Shown here piece after piece: positions 1 to 8,601 of a stretch of DNA of 64,000 nucleotides; position 1 is the first letter of the stretch; each line of letters begins with the position of its first letter. The notes under the pieces were generated by a model. That model ran no database searches and was not told the DNA's origin. It saw only the letters and a program-made list of their open reading frames with translations. The translations under genes and the position numbers were made by a program. This DNA is from an uncultured Oscillospiraceae bacterium (GTDB lineage Bacteria > Bacillota > Clostridia > Oscillospirales > Oscillospiraceae), in contig CANRNU010000005.1 in NCBI GenBank assembly GCA_947632005.1, forward strand, positions 1 to 64,000, read 5' to 3'.

Positions 1-52
1 CCCCGACCTGCTGATTACAAATCAGCTGCTCTACCAACTGAGCTATACCAGC
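1..52 (-). tRNA. tRNA-Thr(TGT), partial
   Basis: Read on the minus strand, the 5' end GCTGGTA acceptor strand is at 52-46. It is followed by a D arm (GCTC/GAGC) and an anticodon stem GCTGA/TCAGC around loop TTTGTAA, so the anticodon is TGT (Thr). The variable loop and the start of the T arm run off the left edge, so the 3' half is missing. A consensus promoter lies just upstream at 72-100. Confidence 0.93.
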
Positions 53-71
53 CAATCTTCCCAGCCGTTGA

Positions 72-100
72 ACTATACCACACTTCTCCCGTCTTGTCAA
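72..100 (-). promoter_or_regulatory. sigma-A promoter of the tRNA-Thr gene
   Basis: On the minus strand TTGACA (100-95) is followed after exactly 17 bp by TATAGT (77-72), about 20 bp before the tRNA 5' end. Confidence 0.8.
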
Positions 101-212
101 CGATAAAATGCGTTCCCGGCCAAAAATCCTCTCCCCTCTGGTCATCTCCCCGGGCATAGGACGGCCCCGGGGCGGCATAGGATGCAAAAGCGCAACTTTT
201 GGGGGGAATCAT

Positions 213-1538
213 ATGACAGAGCATCCATCCATTCGCCGGGCCTATGGGACGGCGGCAGCCCGCGACCCGGGCGAGACCGGTTTTTTGCAGGCCCTGGAGA
301 CACTGTACGACAGCCTCCCGGCCTGTCTGGAGGAGCAGCCGCAATACGGCGCAGCGGGACTGCTGGAGCGGCTGGGAGAGCCGGAGCGGTCCGCCTCCTT
401 TTCCATCTGCTGGACGGACAGCCGCGGCCAGCCCCGCCAGGCCCGGGGTTTTTTCGTCCAATACAGCACCGCCCTGGGCCCATGCCGGGGCGGCCTTCTA
501 TTCCGCCCGGGGCTGGACATGGCCGCCGTCAAGGCCCTGGCCCTGGAGACCGCGTTGGAGAACAGCCTGGCCGGTCTCCCGCTGGGCGGCGGGTCCTGTG
601 GCGCGGATACGGTCCCCGCCGGATGGGACAGCGGCGAGAGCCTTCGTTTCTGCCAAAGCTTCATGGAGGGGCTGTTCCCCCTTCTCCCCCGGCCATTCCG
701 CCCGTCAGACTGGTCCGGACTGGTCCCCAGGCGGGAGCTGGACTATCTCGCCGGGCAATATGAGCGGCTGGCCGCTCTCACAGCCGCTCCCTCCGGGCCG
801 TTCACCCCGGAGGATGGGCCGCTCATGCCCCGCTGGCAAGCGGTGGGCCACGGACTTTGCATGTTCGCGGAGCTGGCCTTCCGGCGCACAGGGCTGCCTG
901 GACTGCAGGGCCAATCCGTACTGATCTCCGGCCGGGACGGCCCTGCCCCCTGGGCCGGAGAGCGGGCGGCCCGGATGGGCGCCAGGGTGATCGCCCTGGG
1001 CGACGCGTCCGGCTGCCTGTATGCCCGGGACGGCCTCCCCTTATCCATCCTGCGGCGCATGTCTGCCCAGCCGGGACTGCCCCTGCTGCTATGGGCCATC
1101 CGGGCGCCGGGGGTAGAGTACCGGCCCGGCCCCGGGCTGTGGGACATCCCGGCGGACGCGGTGTTCCTGTGCGACGGCCATGGCCGGCTGGACAAAGACG
1201 ACGCCCGGCAGATGCTCTCCCACCGGCCTGCCGGCGTCTTCGAGGGGCTGCCCAGGGTCTGCACCGCCCTGGCCGCCAAGACCCTCTCCGCCGGCGACAC
1301 GCTGTACAGCCCCGCCATCGCCTCCGGGGCGGGCGGCGCCCTCATGGTCTTAGGGCGCCACAGCTCCGCCATCGACCCATGGACCGCCGCCCGACAGCTC
1401 CGGGCCGCGATGGAGGCCATTTTCGAGACCGCCTGGGCAGAGAGCAGCCGGGCAGGCTGTCCCGGCGACCTGGGCCTGGGCGCCAGGTCCGCCGCCTTCC
1501 GCCGCATCGCCGACACCATCCTGGCAAAAGGACGCTGA
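213..1538 (+). CDS. Glutamate-dehydrogenase-like protein with degraded active site
   Basis: This 441-residue protein has the layout of hexameric NAD(P)-glutamate dehydrogenase. It aligns through a GFFVQYSTALGP segment, an LAGLPLGGG segment, the RFCQSFM segment, a Rossmann-like VLISG region and an ASGAGGA C-terminal motif. The residues that define the enzyme are replaced. In Clostridium symbiosum numbering, Lys89 is Arg (CRGGLLF), Lys113 is Glu (LENSL), Lys125 is Ser (GGGSCG), Asp165 falls on Ser and Ser380 on Val. Ordinary oxidative deamination of glutamate is therefore unlikely; a regulatory or decaying paralogue is inferred. The ATG at 213 follows a GGGGGG ribosome site with 6 nt spacing; an in-frame ATG at 108 has no such site. 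The gene stands alone, divergent from the tRNA. Confidence 0.75.
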   Translation: MTEHPSIRRAYGTAAARDPGETGFLQALETLYDSLPACLEEQPQYGAAGLLERLGEPERSASFSICWTDSRGQPRQARGFFVQYSTALGPCRGGLLFRPGLDMAAVKALALETALENSLAGLPLGGGSCGADTVPAGWDSGESLRFCQSFMEGLFPLLPRPFRPSDWSGLVPRRELDYLAGQYERLAALTAAPSGPFTPEDGPLMPRWQAVGHGLCMFAELAFRRTGLPGLQGQSVLISGRDGPAPWAGERAARMGARVIALGDASGCLYARDGLPLSILRRMSAQPGLPLLLWAIRAPGVEYRPGPGLWDIPADAVFLCDGHGRLDKDDARQMLSHRPAGVFEGLPRVCTALAAKTLSAGDTLYSPAIASGAGGALMVLGRHSSAIDPWTAARQLRAAMEAIFETAWAESSRAGCPGDLGLGARSAAFRRIADTILAKGR

Positions 1539-1656
1539 CCCCGCTCCCGGTCGTTTGACCGGGGGCGGTTTTCACTGTCTGCCCCGCCGCAAAGGGCCGG
1601 AAACGCCCTAAAAGATACAAAAAGTTTTAAAAGAGTGTTAAAAATTACAAAAATGC

Positions 1657-1685
1657 TTGCAAAAATTACAAATTGGTGTTATGAT
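1657..1685 (+). promoter_or_regulatory. sigma-A promoter of the M23 hydrolase gene
   Basis: TTGCAA (1657-1662), 17 bp, TATGAT (1680-1685), in an AT-rich island; the leader to the ATG at 1715 would be about 23 nt. Confidence 0.8.
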
Positions 1686-1714
1686 TGCCTCGTCACGGAA
1701 AGGAGGCTCACGCC

Positions 1715-3004
1715 ATGACGCAAAGGACAACGCGCCGAAGGTCCACCCGGGCCATCGGAGGATTTTTGGCGCTGGTTATGGTCTTCTCCCTGTTTTCCAT
1801 CCTGCCGGATGCCAAGGCTTATGCCGCCACCAGCAAGGAGATACAGGAAGAGCTCGACGATCTGAACGGTCAGAAAGACGAGATCCAGGGCCGGATGGAC
1901 ACCATCCAGTCGGAGATCGACAGCCTGGATTATGAGAAGGCCAACACCCTGGAGAAAAAGGAGATCCTGGACCAGAAGAACATGCTGGCACAGGAGGAGC
2001 TGGACGTCATCCAGGAGCAGATCGACATCATCGACGGGCTCATGAGCAATATGCAGGAGGACCTGGCAGACGCCCGCAAGGAAGAGGAGTACCAGAAGGA
2101 GCTTTGGCTGAGCCGCCTGCGTGCCATGGAAGAGAGCTCCGACATCGGGTACATGGAGGTGCTGTTCGACGCCACCAGCTTTTCCGATCTGCTGACCCGC
2201 CTGGACATGGTCAATGAGGTCATGTCCTATGATGAAGAGCTGGAGAACGAGTACATCGCCGCCCGGGAGAACGTGGAGACCCTGGAGGCCGAGGCGGAGA
2301 CCATGTTCACGGAGAACGAGGCCCGCCGGACGGAGATGGAGACGAAGAAGGGCCAGCTGGAGGCGGATATCGAGGCGGCCTGCCAGCTGATCTCCCAGAT
2401 GGAGCAGGACACCGCCGATTATGAGGAGGTCCTGGCCCAGGAGGCAGAGACCCAGGCCGAGGTCGAGGCCCTGATCGTCAAAAAGGAAAAGGAACTCAAA
2501 GAGGCCAAGGCCGCTGAGGAGGCCGCCCGGCTGGCGGCACTGGCCGCCCAGCAGGCAGCCGCCGGCGGCGCAGCCAACATCTCCGGCATTGTGCCCACCG
2601 GCTCCGCCTGGATGATGTGGCCCAGCTACACCAAGGTCCTCACCTCTAAATTTGGTCCCCGGTACCTTTCCCTGTACGGCTACACCCGCAGCCACAACGG
2701 CGTGGATGTGGGCGCCGCCTACGGCACGGCCATCTGGGCCGCCGCCGGCGGCACGGTGATCTCCGCCGGATGGAACGGCGGCTACGGCAACTGCGTGATG
2801 ATCAACCACGGCAACGGTTACACCACCCTTTACGGCCACATGTCCCGCATCGCGGCCAGCGCCGGCCAGACCGTGAGCATGGGCCAGGTCATCGGCTACA
2901 TCGGCTCCACCGGCAACTCCACCGGTCCGCATCTGCACTTTGAGATCCGGGCCAGTGCCACCGGAACGCCCATCAATCCCCTGGCGTTCGCCTATCTGAC
3001 GTGA
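1715..3004 (+). CDS. Secreted coiled-coil murein hydrolase (PcsB-like N-terminus, M23 peptidase)
   Basis: The protein has about 429 residues. A signal peptide (Arg-rich start, hydrophobic FLALVMVFSL, cleavage near AYAAT) is followed by a long coiled coil rich in Glu, Lys and Gln to about residue 265. An Ala-rich linker leads to a C-terminal M23/LytM domain. The zinc ligands are visible as HNGVDVGA (HxxxD) and HLHFE (HxH), so the domain should be a catalytically competent Gly/Ala endopeptidase of peptidoglycan. The coiled coil resembles PcsB/CwlO/EnvC proteins, which are activated by FtsEX, but no ftsEX is nearby. AGGAGG sits 8 nt before the ATG at 1715; an upstream in-frame ATG overlaps the promoter. 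Single-gene unit. Confidence 0.9.
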   Translation: MTQRTTRRRSTRAIGGFLALVMVFSLFSILPDAKAYAATSKEIQEELDDLNGQKDEIQGRMDTIQSEIDSLDYEKANTLEKKEILDQKNMLAQEELDVIQEQIDIIDGLMSNMQEDLADARKEEEYQKELWLSRLRAMEESSDIGYMEVLFDATSFSDLLTRLDMVNEVMSYDEELENEYIAARENVETLEAEAETMFTENEARRTEMETKKGQLEADIEAACQLISQMEQDTADYEEVLAQEAETQAEVEALIVKKEKELKEAKAAEEAARLAALAAQQAAAGGAANISGIVPTGSAWMMWPSYTKVLTSKFGPRYLSLYGYTRSHNGVDVGAAYGTAIWAAAGGTVISAGWNGGYGNCVMINHGNGYTTLYGHMSRIAASAGQTVSMGQVIGYIGSTGNSTGPHLHFEIRASATGTPINPLAFAYLT

Positions 3005-3022
3005 TACATACCCATTAAAAAC

Positions 3023-3055
3023 GCACGCCCCCTGCCAAAATGGCAGGGGGCGTGC
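3023..3055. terminator. Terminator between convergent M23 hydrolase and carD
   Basis: A perfect 15-bp stem (GCACGCCCCCTGCCA and complement) with a 3-nt loop. The U tract (GTTTTTAATG) follows on the minus strand, so it serves mainly carD, but it can stop the plus-strand gene too. Confidence 0.9.
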
Positions 3056-3072
3056 CCGTTGTCCGGCGGGAT

Positions 3073-3591
3073 TCAGTCTGCTGCTGAAATGGCCGCCAGG
3101 CGCTGGGCGATAAAGTCCTGGACGCTGTCCTTCGCGATGCCAAGGGCCACGGCCAGCTCCCCGTACAGGAGGTTCTCCGCCCGCTCCATATACCGGCGGT
3201 CCACCGCGCCGAACTTGAGCTTTTTCCGCTCCCGCTCGATCTTTTTCTGGTAGGTAGACATGGTCAGCCGAAGCAGAGAGAGGCAATCGTGCTCCTCCAT
3301 CTCGGTCCGATAGTGATTCTCCAGCTGCTGCAGGTTTTGGCTGTGATAGGCCTCTGCCCGGATGGTGGGGATCTGATCGATGAGGTCTATGGCTTCTTCC
3401 CTGGTGATGACCGGCCTGGTGAACACCTTGGTATTGTCCACCGGCGTCGTGATGGTGCCCGTCTGATAGAGCGGTGCCAGCACATAGTATGTCCGCTCCG
3501 GCTCTGCCCGTCCCGTTTTTCTCGAAATGATGTCCTTCACCCGGCACACGCCTGTGCCGCCGTACAAAATGAGGTCGCCGATTTGGTACAA
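3073..3591 (-). CDS. CarD family transcriptional regulator
   Basis: The N-terminal 60 residues (YQIGDLILYGGTGVCRV, then YYVLAPLY) form the CarD/CdnL RNA-polymerase-interacting domain. The helical C-terminal half (KKIERERKKLKFG, RRYMERAENLL) matches the DNA-binding part. Members bind the RNA polymerase beta subunit and stabilise open complexes. A TTG start at 3591 is preferred because AAGGAG (3606-3601) lies 9 nt upstream; a GTG at 3609 would contain that ribosome site inside the gene. The TTG start gives about 172 residues, normal for the family. A -10 like TACAAT lies upstream on the minus strand at 3669-3664. Confidence 0.85.
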   Translation of the reverse strand: MYQIGDLILYGGTGVCRVKDIISRKTGRAEPERTYYVLAPLYQTGTITTPVDNTKVFTRPVITREEAIDLIDQIPTIRAEAYHSQNLQQLENHYRTEMEEHDCLSLLRLTMSTYQKKIERERKKLKFGAVDRRYMERAENLLYGELAVALGIAKDSVQDFIAQRLAAISAAD

Positions 3592-3744
3592 ACTTTCACG
3601 CTCCTTCACAGTCTGCCGCCCGGGGCGGCTCGTCTTCCAGACATGCTTCTTATCCTATTAAATATTGTAGCACCTTTTTACAATAAATGTAAGGACGAAA
3701 TTTGAAAATGGAAAGAATTTTCAAAAAATGGATAAAACAAACAA

Positions 3745-3770
3745 AAGCGCCCCCCATAAGGGGACGCTTT
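3745..3770 (-). terminator. Terminator after the glycerate kinase operon
   Basis: On the minus strand AAGCGTCCCC and GGGGGGCGCTT pair around a TTAT loop and are followed by TTTGTTTGTTTT. Confidence 0.8.
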
Positions 3771-3789
3771 TCGACCAAATGCGCATTTG

Positions 3790-4932
3790 TTAAAGGCTTC
3801 GTGCCGCCTGGATGAGCCGGAACGCCTGTTCCGCCGCCGCGGCCATGTTGTTCCGGGCGTTGACCGGGTCCATGGCCTCCCCCAGGGACATGGGGGCCCG
3901 CAGGATGGGAAAGAAGGCGTCGATGCCCGCGCCGTTGCAGGCGGAGGCGTCCTCTCTGACGCTCCCGGCGAAGGCCAGCACGGGTCTTGCGTATTTCTTG
4001 GCGAGCTGCGCCACGCCAACCGGGGCCTTGCCCATGACGGACTGGCCGTCCAGCCGGCCCTCCCCGGTGACCACCACGTCCGCGTCCCGGACATAGTCCT
4101 CCAGCCGGGTCTCCTCCAGCACGATTTGTATGCCGGGCTCCAGCACGGCGTTGGTGAAGGCCAGGAACGCAAAGCCCAGGCCGCCCGCCGCCCCCGTGCC
4201 GGGCACGTTCGGGTCCGCCCCGGGAAAGCTCACGGCCGCCAGCTTCGCAAACCGGTCCAGCCAGCCGTCCATCTGTCGGATGCTCTCCGGCGACGCCCCC
4301 TTCTGGGGTCCGAAGACGGCGCTGCATCCCAGGGGGCCGCACAGGGGATTGGTCACGTCGCAGGCCACCCGGAAAGAGCATGCCGAGAGCGCCGGGAGCG
4401 CTCCGGACGGGTCAATGGAGGCCAGCTCCGCAAGACCCTTCGCGCCGAAGGGTATCTGCCCGCCGCGCTCATCCAGCAGGCCGAAGCCCAGGGCCTGGAG
4501 CATGCCCGCGCCCCCGTCGTTGGTGGCGCTGCCCCCGACGCCCACGATGAAACGCCGGCAGCCCTTCTCTATGGCGTCCCGGATGACCTGACCCACCCCG
4601 TAGGTGGTGGTCACCATGGGGTCCCGTTTCTCCTCCGGGACCTGAGGCAGTCCCGCGACGCCGGCCATCTCGATGACAGCCGTACCGCCAGGCAGGATGC
4701 CATAGGGGCAATCTACCGGTTCGCCCAAGGGTCCCGTGACCGTCACGGTCCTGACCTCGCCGCCCATGCCGGCGGCGACAGCCTCCACGGTTCCCTCTCC
4801 CCCGTCAGCCAGGGGCCGGACGGTCACCTGTGCGTCCGGAAGGGCCCGCAGGATACCGGCCTTCGCGGCCTGACCCGCCTCCAGGCTGGTCAGACTTCCC
4901 TTGAAGGAGTCGATGGCTACGACGACCTTCAT
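3790..4932 (-). CDS. Glycerate 2-kinase (GarK/GlxK family)
   Basis: The 380-residue protein begins VVVAIDSFKGSLTSLEA and continues with PLADGGEGTVEA, VGVGGSATNDGGAGML and VVTGEGRLDGQS. These are the signature segments of the type I glycerate kinase family, which makes 2-phosphoglycerate from D-glycerate and ATP. The ATG at 4932 lies 5 nt after the galE stop codon, so it is probably translationally coupled to galE; an upstream in-frame start inside galE lacks a ribosome site. It is the last gene of an ilvE-galE-kinase run with no obvious shared pathway. Confidence 0.93.
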   Translation of the reverse strand: MKVVVAIDSFKGSLTSLEAGQAAKAGILRALPDAQVTVRPLADGGEGTVEAVAAGMGGEVRTVTVTGPLGEPVDCPYGILPGGTAVIEMAGVAGLPQVPEEKRDPMVTTTYGVGQVIRDAIEKGCRRFIVGVGGSATNDGGAGMLQALGFGLLDERGGQIPFGAKGLAELASIDPSGALPALSACSFRVACDVTNPLCGPLGCSAVFGPQKGASPESIRQMDGWLDRFAKLAAVSFPGADPNVPGTGAAGGLGFAFLAFTNAVLEPGIQIVLEETRLEDYVRDADVVVTGEGRLDGQSVMGKAPVGVAQLAKKYARPVLAFAGSVREDASACNGAGIDAFFPILRAPMSLGEAMDPVNARNNMAAAAEQAFRLIQAARSL

Positions 4933-4937
4933 ATCGG

Positions 4938-5948
4938 TCAATACCCGTTGGGATTGGAGCTCTGCCAGCGCCAGGAGTCGGCGCACATGTCCTCCACGGA
5001 CTTGACGGCCTTCCAGCCCAGCACCCGCTCCGCCTTGGAGCAGTCGGCATACACGCTGGCCAGGTCGCCGGGCCGCCGGGGGGCGATCTCATAGGGGACC
5101 TTCACACCGGTGGCCTTCTCAAACGCGTGGACCAGCTCCAGCACGCTGACCCCATGGCCGGTGCCCAGGTTGAAGATCTCCGTGCCGGTGTGGCCCAGGG
5201 CATATTCCAGGGCCTTCACGTGGCCCGCTGCCAGGTCCACCACATGGATGTAATCCCGCACGCCGGTGCCGTCGGGGGTGTCGTAGTCGTTGCCGAACAC
5301 GTTCAGGTGGGGCAGCCGTCCCACGGCCACCTGGGTGATATAGGGCATCAGGTTGTTGGGGATGCCGGAGGGGTTCTCCCCGATGCGGCCGCTGGCATGG
5401 GCGCCCACGGGGTTGAAGTACCGCAGCAGCACCACGCTCATATCCGGGTCGGCCACAGCCGCGCCGGCGGCAATCTGCTCGATCATGAACTTGGTCCAGC
5501 CATAGGGGTTGGTGCATCCGCCGGTCTCGCTGTCCTCCGTATAGGGCACGGCGGCCTTGGCCCCGTACACCGTGGCGGAGGAGGAGAAGATGAACCGTTT
5601 GCAGCCCGCCTCGGCCATGCATTCCAGCAGGGTCAGGGTGGTGTCCAGGTTGTTGCGGTAGTACTTCAGGGGCTTGGCCACGCTCTCCCCCACGGCCTTG
5701 AAGCCGGCGAAGTGCATGACCGCCTCGGGCTTGGTCTCGGCGAAGATCTTTTCCATGGCGGCCTTGTCGGCCACGTCCGCCTCATACAGGGGCATCTTCC
5801 TGCCGGTGAGCTCCTCGCACCGGCGGACCGCCTCGGAGCTGGAGTTGGAGAAGTCATCCACGATGGCCACGTCGTACCCGGCCTCGGCCAGGGCGACGGC
5901 GGTATGGGAACCGATGTATCCGGCCGCGCCGGTGAGCAAAATGGTCAT
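4938..5948 (-). CDS. galE: UDP-glucose 4-epimerase
   Basis: The 336-residue protein has the NAD-binding GAAGYIGSHT at residues 7-16, an SSSATVYG segment with the catalytic Ser, and YGWTK carrying the YxxxK catalytic pair. This is the extended short-chain dehydrogenase fold of GalE, interconverting UDP-glucose and UDP-galactose for galactose use or cell-envelope sugars. The length is typical (about 330-340). It is read leftward 24 nt after ilvE, and its stop lies 5 nt before the glycerate kinase start, so the three genes probably share one mRNA. Confidence 0.95.
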   Translation of the reverse strand: MTILLTGAAGYIGSHTAVALAEAGYDVAIVDDFSNSSSEAVRRCEELTGRKMPLYEADVADKAAMEKIFAETKPEAVMHFAGFKAVGESVAKPLKYYRNNLDTTLTLLECMAEAGCKRFIFSSSATVYGAKAAVPYTEDSETGGCTNPYGWTKFMIEQIAAGAAVADPDMSVVLLRYFNPVGAHASGRIGENPSGIPNNLMPYITQVAVGRLPHLNVFGNDYDTPDGTGVRDYIHVVDLAAGHVKALEYALGHTGTEIFNLGTGHGVSVLELVHAFEKATGVKVPYEIAPRRPGDLASVYADCSKAERVLGWKAVKSVEDMCADSWRWQSSNPNGY

Positions 5949-5972
5949 ATCATACCTCCACTATATACTTCA

Positions 5973-7040
5973 TTAGACGACCTGAACGGTCCAGCCGTGG
6001 GCGTCGCCGAGCTTGCCCCACTGGATGCCGGTGATGGTCTCATAGAGCTTATGGGTGACGGGACCGATCTCAAAGTTGTTGATGGTGTACTTCTTCTCCT
6101 GATAGAAGATCTGGCCCACCGGGGAGACCACCGCCGCGGTGCCGGTGCCCCATGCCTCCTCCAGGGTGCCGTCTTCCGCCGCCTGGATGAGCTCGTCCAC
6201 GGAGATGTTCCGCTCCTGGACCTCATAGCCCCACTCCTGCAGAAGCTGCAGGGCGGTCTTGCGGGTGATGCCGGGCAGGACGGAGCCGCCCGCCAGGGAG
6301 GGCGTGACCACCTTGCCGCCGATCTTGAACATGACATTCATGGAGCCCACTTCCTCGATGTACTTCTGCTCCACGCCGTCCAGCCACAGCACCTGGGAAA
6401 AGCCCTTCTTCTCGGCCAGCTCGCTGGCATGGAGGCTGGCGGCGTAGTTGCCGCCGCACTTGGTGAAGCCGGTGCCGCCACGGACGGCCCGGACCTCCCG
6501 GCTCTCGATGGCGATGTGCACCGGGTTCAGTCCCTCGGGGTAATAGCTGCCCACCGGGCAGGTGATGATGCAGAAGATGTAGGTGTGGGATGCGTGCACA
6601 CCCAGATGGTTGTCCGTGGCGAACACGAACGGACGGATGTACAGGCTGGTATCCGGCGCGGAGGGGACCCAGTCCGCGTCCAGGGCCACCAGGGTCTTCA
6701 GCGCGTCCAGATAGATGTCCGCGGGCACCTCGGGGATGCACAGCTTCTCGCAGGACCGGGCCATGCGGGCGATGTTCTCGGTGGGCCGGAACAGCTGGAT
6801 GTGACCGTCCGCAGTCCGGTAAGCCTTCAGTCCCTCAAAGACCTCCTGGGCGTAGTGCAGCGTCATGCAGGAGGGCTCCAGAGGCAGGGGCCCGTAGGGC
6901 ACGACGCGGGGATCATGCCATCCCTTTCCTGTCTCGTAGTCCATGAGGAACATGTGGTCGGAGAAAAACGTCCCGAAGGGGATGTTTTTCTCGTCAGGCC
7001 GGGGCCTGGGTGTGGTCGTCTTTGTGATCTTGATCTCCAT
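5973..7040 (-). CDS. ilvE: Branched-chain amino acid aminotransferase
   Basis: This 355-residue fold-type IV PLP enzyme carries the class II BCAT landmarks HYAQEVFEGLKAY, FTKCGGNYAAS (containing the PLP lysine), the VLWLDG segment and EVGSMNVMF. It transfers the amino group between leucine, isoleucine or valine and 2-oxoglutarate. It has a strong own promoter (7128-7100) and an AGGAGG ribosome site, and is first in a leftward run with galE and a glycerate kinase. No T-box or leucine leader was seen in the roughly 60-nt leader. Confidence 0.95.
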   Translation of the reverse strand: MEIKITKTTTPRPRPDEKNIPFGTFFSDHMFLMDYETGKGWHDPRVVPYGPLPLEPSCMTLHYAQEVFEGLKAYRTADGHIQLFRPTENIARMARSCEKLCIPEVPADIYLDALKTLVALDADWVPSAPDTSLYIRPFVFATDNHLGVHASHTYIFCIITCPVGSYYPEGLNPVHIAIESREVRAVRGGTGFTKCGGNYAASLHASELAEKKGFSQVLWLDGVEQKYIEEVGSMNVMFKIGGKVVTPSLAGGSVLPGITRKTALQLLQEWGYEVQERNISVDELIQAAEDGTLEEAWGTGTAAVVSPVGQIFYQEKKYTINNFEIGPVTHKLYETITGIQWGKLGDAHGWTVQVV

Positions 7041-7099
7041 GAAAAACCGCCTCCTGCTGCGTTTTAAATCGTGTGCGCCATGCGCTTGTCTGGCACAGT

Positions 7100-7128
7100 A
7101 TTATAATCTTCTTTTGTCTGGTCTGCAA
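7100..7128 (-). promoter_or_regulatory. sigma-A promoter of ilvE operon
   Basis: Minus strand TTGCAG (7128-7123), 17 bp, TATAAT (7105-7100). Confidence 0.85.
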
Positions 7129-7245
7129 GAGTTTCTGCGCCCGGACAGCCAACTTCCGTCTTTCTGCCCAGAGAAATTCGACGGAAAGAAAAAAACTTCT
7201 CAAGAGATTTGTAACTTTTCTCTAGGAATTCCGTAACCAATGTGA

Positions 7246-7251
7246 TATAAT
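7246..7251 (+). promoter_or_regulatory. -10 element for the lipoprotein/two-component operon
   Basis: TGTGATATAATG contains a perfect TATAAT, 38 bp before the ATG at 7290. The -35 17 bp upstream (TAGGAA) is poor, so an activator may be needed. Confidence 0.55.
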
Positions 7252-7289
7252 GTCATAGATAGGGCAAAAAGTTACAGCGAGGTGATACT

Positions 7290-8573
7290 ATGAAAAAGCA
7301 CAGGCGGTCCGTCGTGGCAGTGCTGCTGGGCCTTTTCATGGCCGCCTTATGCTCCGGCTGCCTGGCCAGCGTGGAGGAGCTGTACTCTCTGCCCCAGGTA
7401 TCGGAGGAATATGTCCAGCTGCAGGAGCTGATCAACCAGCGCATCGAGGCGGGCGGCGCCTATGCGGCTCCCACCGGCGGCAGCAACCGCCAGTCCATCC
7501 AGCTGCGGGACCTGGACGGGGACGGCGTGGCGGAGGCCCTGGCCTTCCTGGTGGACGAGACCCGCACGCCCACCGTGTGCGTCTACCGCCAGGATGAGGA
7601 GGGCGCCTACTATCCCTACGTCATCATCACCGGCTACGGCTCGGCGGTGGCCAGCGTGGATTACGGCGACCTGAACGGCGACGGCGCGGCGGAGCTCATC
7701 ATCGCCTGGCAGGGCGGCGGAGACATTCGCCTGCTCACCGTCCACGCCCTGAGCGGCGCGGACAGTTCCGTCCAGCAGGAGCTCCTGAGCGTGGACTGCA
7801 CCGATTTTCTGGTGTGTGACCTGGACGAGGACGGCGTGGCGGAGCTTTTGGACCTGCGCCTGGCCGACGGCAGCGGCTCCCTCGTCATGTATGATCTGAC
7901 CGGGGACGAGCCCGTCTCCGAGACGGCGGAGCTCTCCTCCCACGTCACCGCCTTCCGCCGGGCAAGCACCGGCGTGCTGGCCGACGGGACGCCGGCGGTG
8001 TTCGTGGAGAGCGTGCTGGGCTCCGAGGGCCTCATCACAGACGTGTTCACCGCCGGGGACGGCCAGTTTGAAAACATCACCATGACCCCCATGGGCCGCA
8101 GCAACACCCTCCGGCCCGACGGCATCTATTCCTCGGATATGAATGGCGACGGCGCGCCGGAGGTGCCGGTGGGCAGCGGCGTGGATATGCTGACCTGGTA
8201 CAGTCTGGACGCCGGCGGGGCCATGACCCCCTCTGTGACCACCTATTACAACGCCTCCGACGGCTGGTATCTGGTCCTGACAGGGCCTCTGACCGGGGAT
8301 ATCCTCATGGAGCGCAAGAGCGGTCCGGGAGAGAGCTCCGTCACCTTCACCGTCATGGGCGACGGCTCCGCCCCCCAGGGCAACGCCCTGGTCGTCTACA
8401 CCCTCACCGGGGACAACCGGCAGGACCGGGCGGAGGCCGACGGGCGGTTCCTGCTCCTGCAGCAGGAAAACGCCGTCTACGCGGCACAGCTTTTGACCGA
8501 CGAACTGACCCAGCAGGACATCATAGACAATTTCCACTTGATATACGCCGAATGGCAATCCGGCGACCTGTAA
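7290..8573 (+). CDS. Lipoprotein with VCBS/FG-GAP-like repeats
   Basis: The protein has 427 residues, with a lipoprotein signal peptide ending LCSGC, so Cys23 should be lipidated. The body carries several Asp/Gly-rich calcium-loop segments (LDGDGVAEA, LNGDGAAEL, LDEDGVAEL, MNGDGAPEV). These are typical of FG-GAP/VCBS beta-propeller blades. It is exported and anchored on the membrane outer face. It directly precedes a response regulator (28 nt gap) and sensor kinase, so a sensing or accessory role for that two-component system is inferred from context only. Confidence 0.75.
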   Translation: MKKHRRSVVAVLLGLFMAALCSGCLASVEELYSLPQVSEEYVQLQELINQRIEAGGAYAAPTGGSNRQSIQLRDLDGDGVAEALAFLVDETRTPTVCVYRQDEEGAYYPYVIITGYGSAVASVDYGDLNGDGAAELIIAWQGGGDIRLLTVHALSGADSSVQQELLSVDCTDFLVCDLDEDGVAELLDLRLADGSGSLVMYDLTGDEPVSETAELSSHVTAFRRASTGVLADGTPAVFVESVLGSEGLITDVFTAGDGQFENITMTPMGRSNTLRPDGIYSSDMNGDGAPEVPVGSGVDMLTWYSLDAGGAMTPSVTTYYNASDGWYLVLTGPLTGDILMERKSGPGESSVTFTVMGDGSAPQGNALVVYTLTGDNRQDRAEADGRFLLLQQENAVYAAQLLTDELTQQDIIDNFHLIYAEWQSGDL

Positions 8574-8601
8574 GAAGAAGTGAAGTAAGGAGGCATCATC
8601 C

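Noticed and set aside
1679..3547. Long minus-strand open frame opposite the M23 hydrolase
   Set aside because: Antisense shadow of a high-GC gene; no ribosome site and low-complexity composition.
7041..7099. T-box or amino acid leader before ilvE
   Set aside because: The leader is only about 60 nt and lacks T-box motifs.
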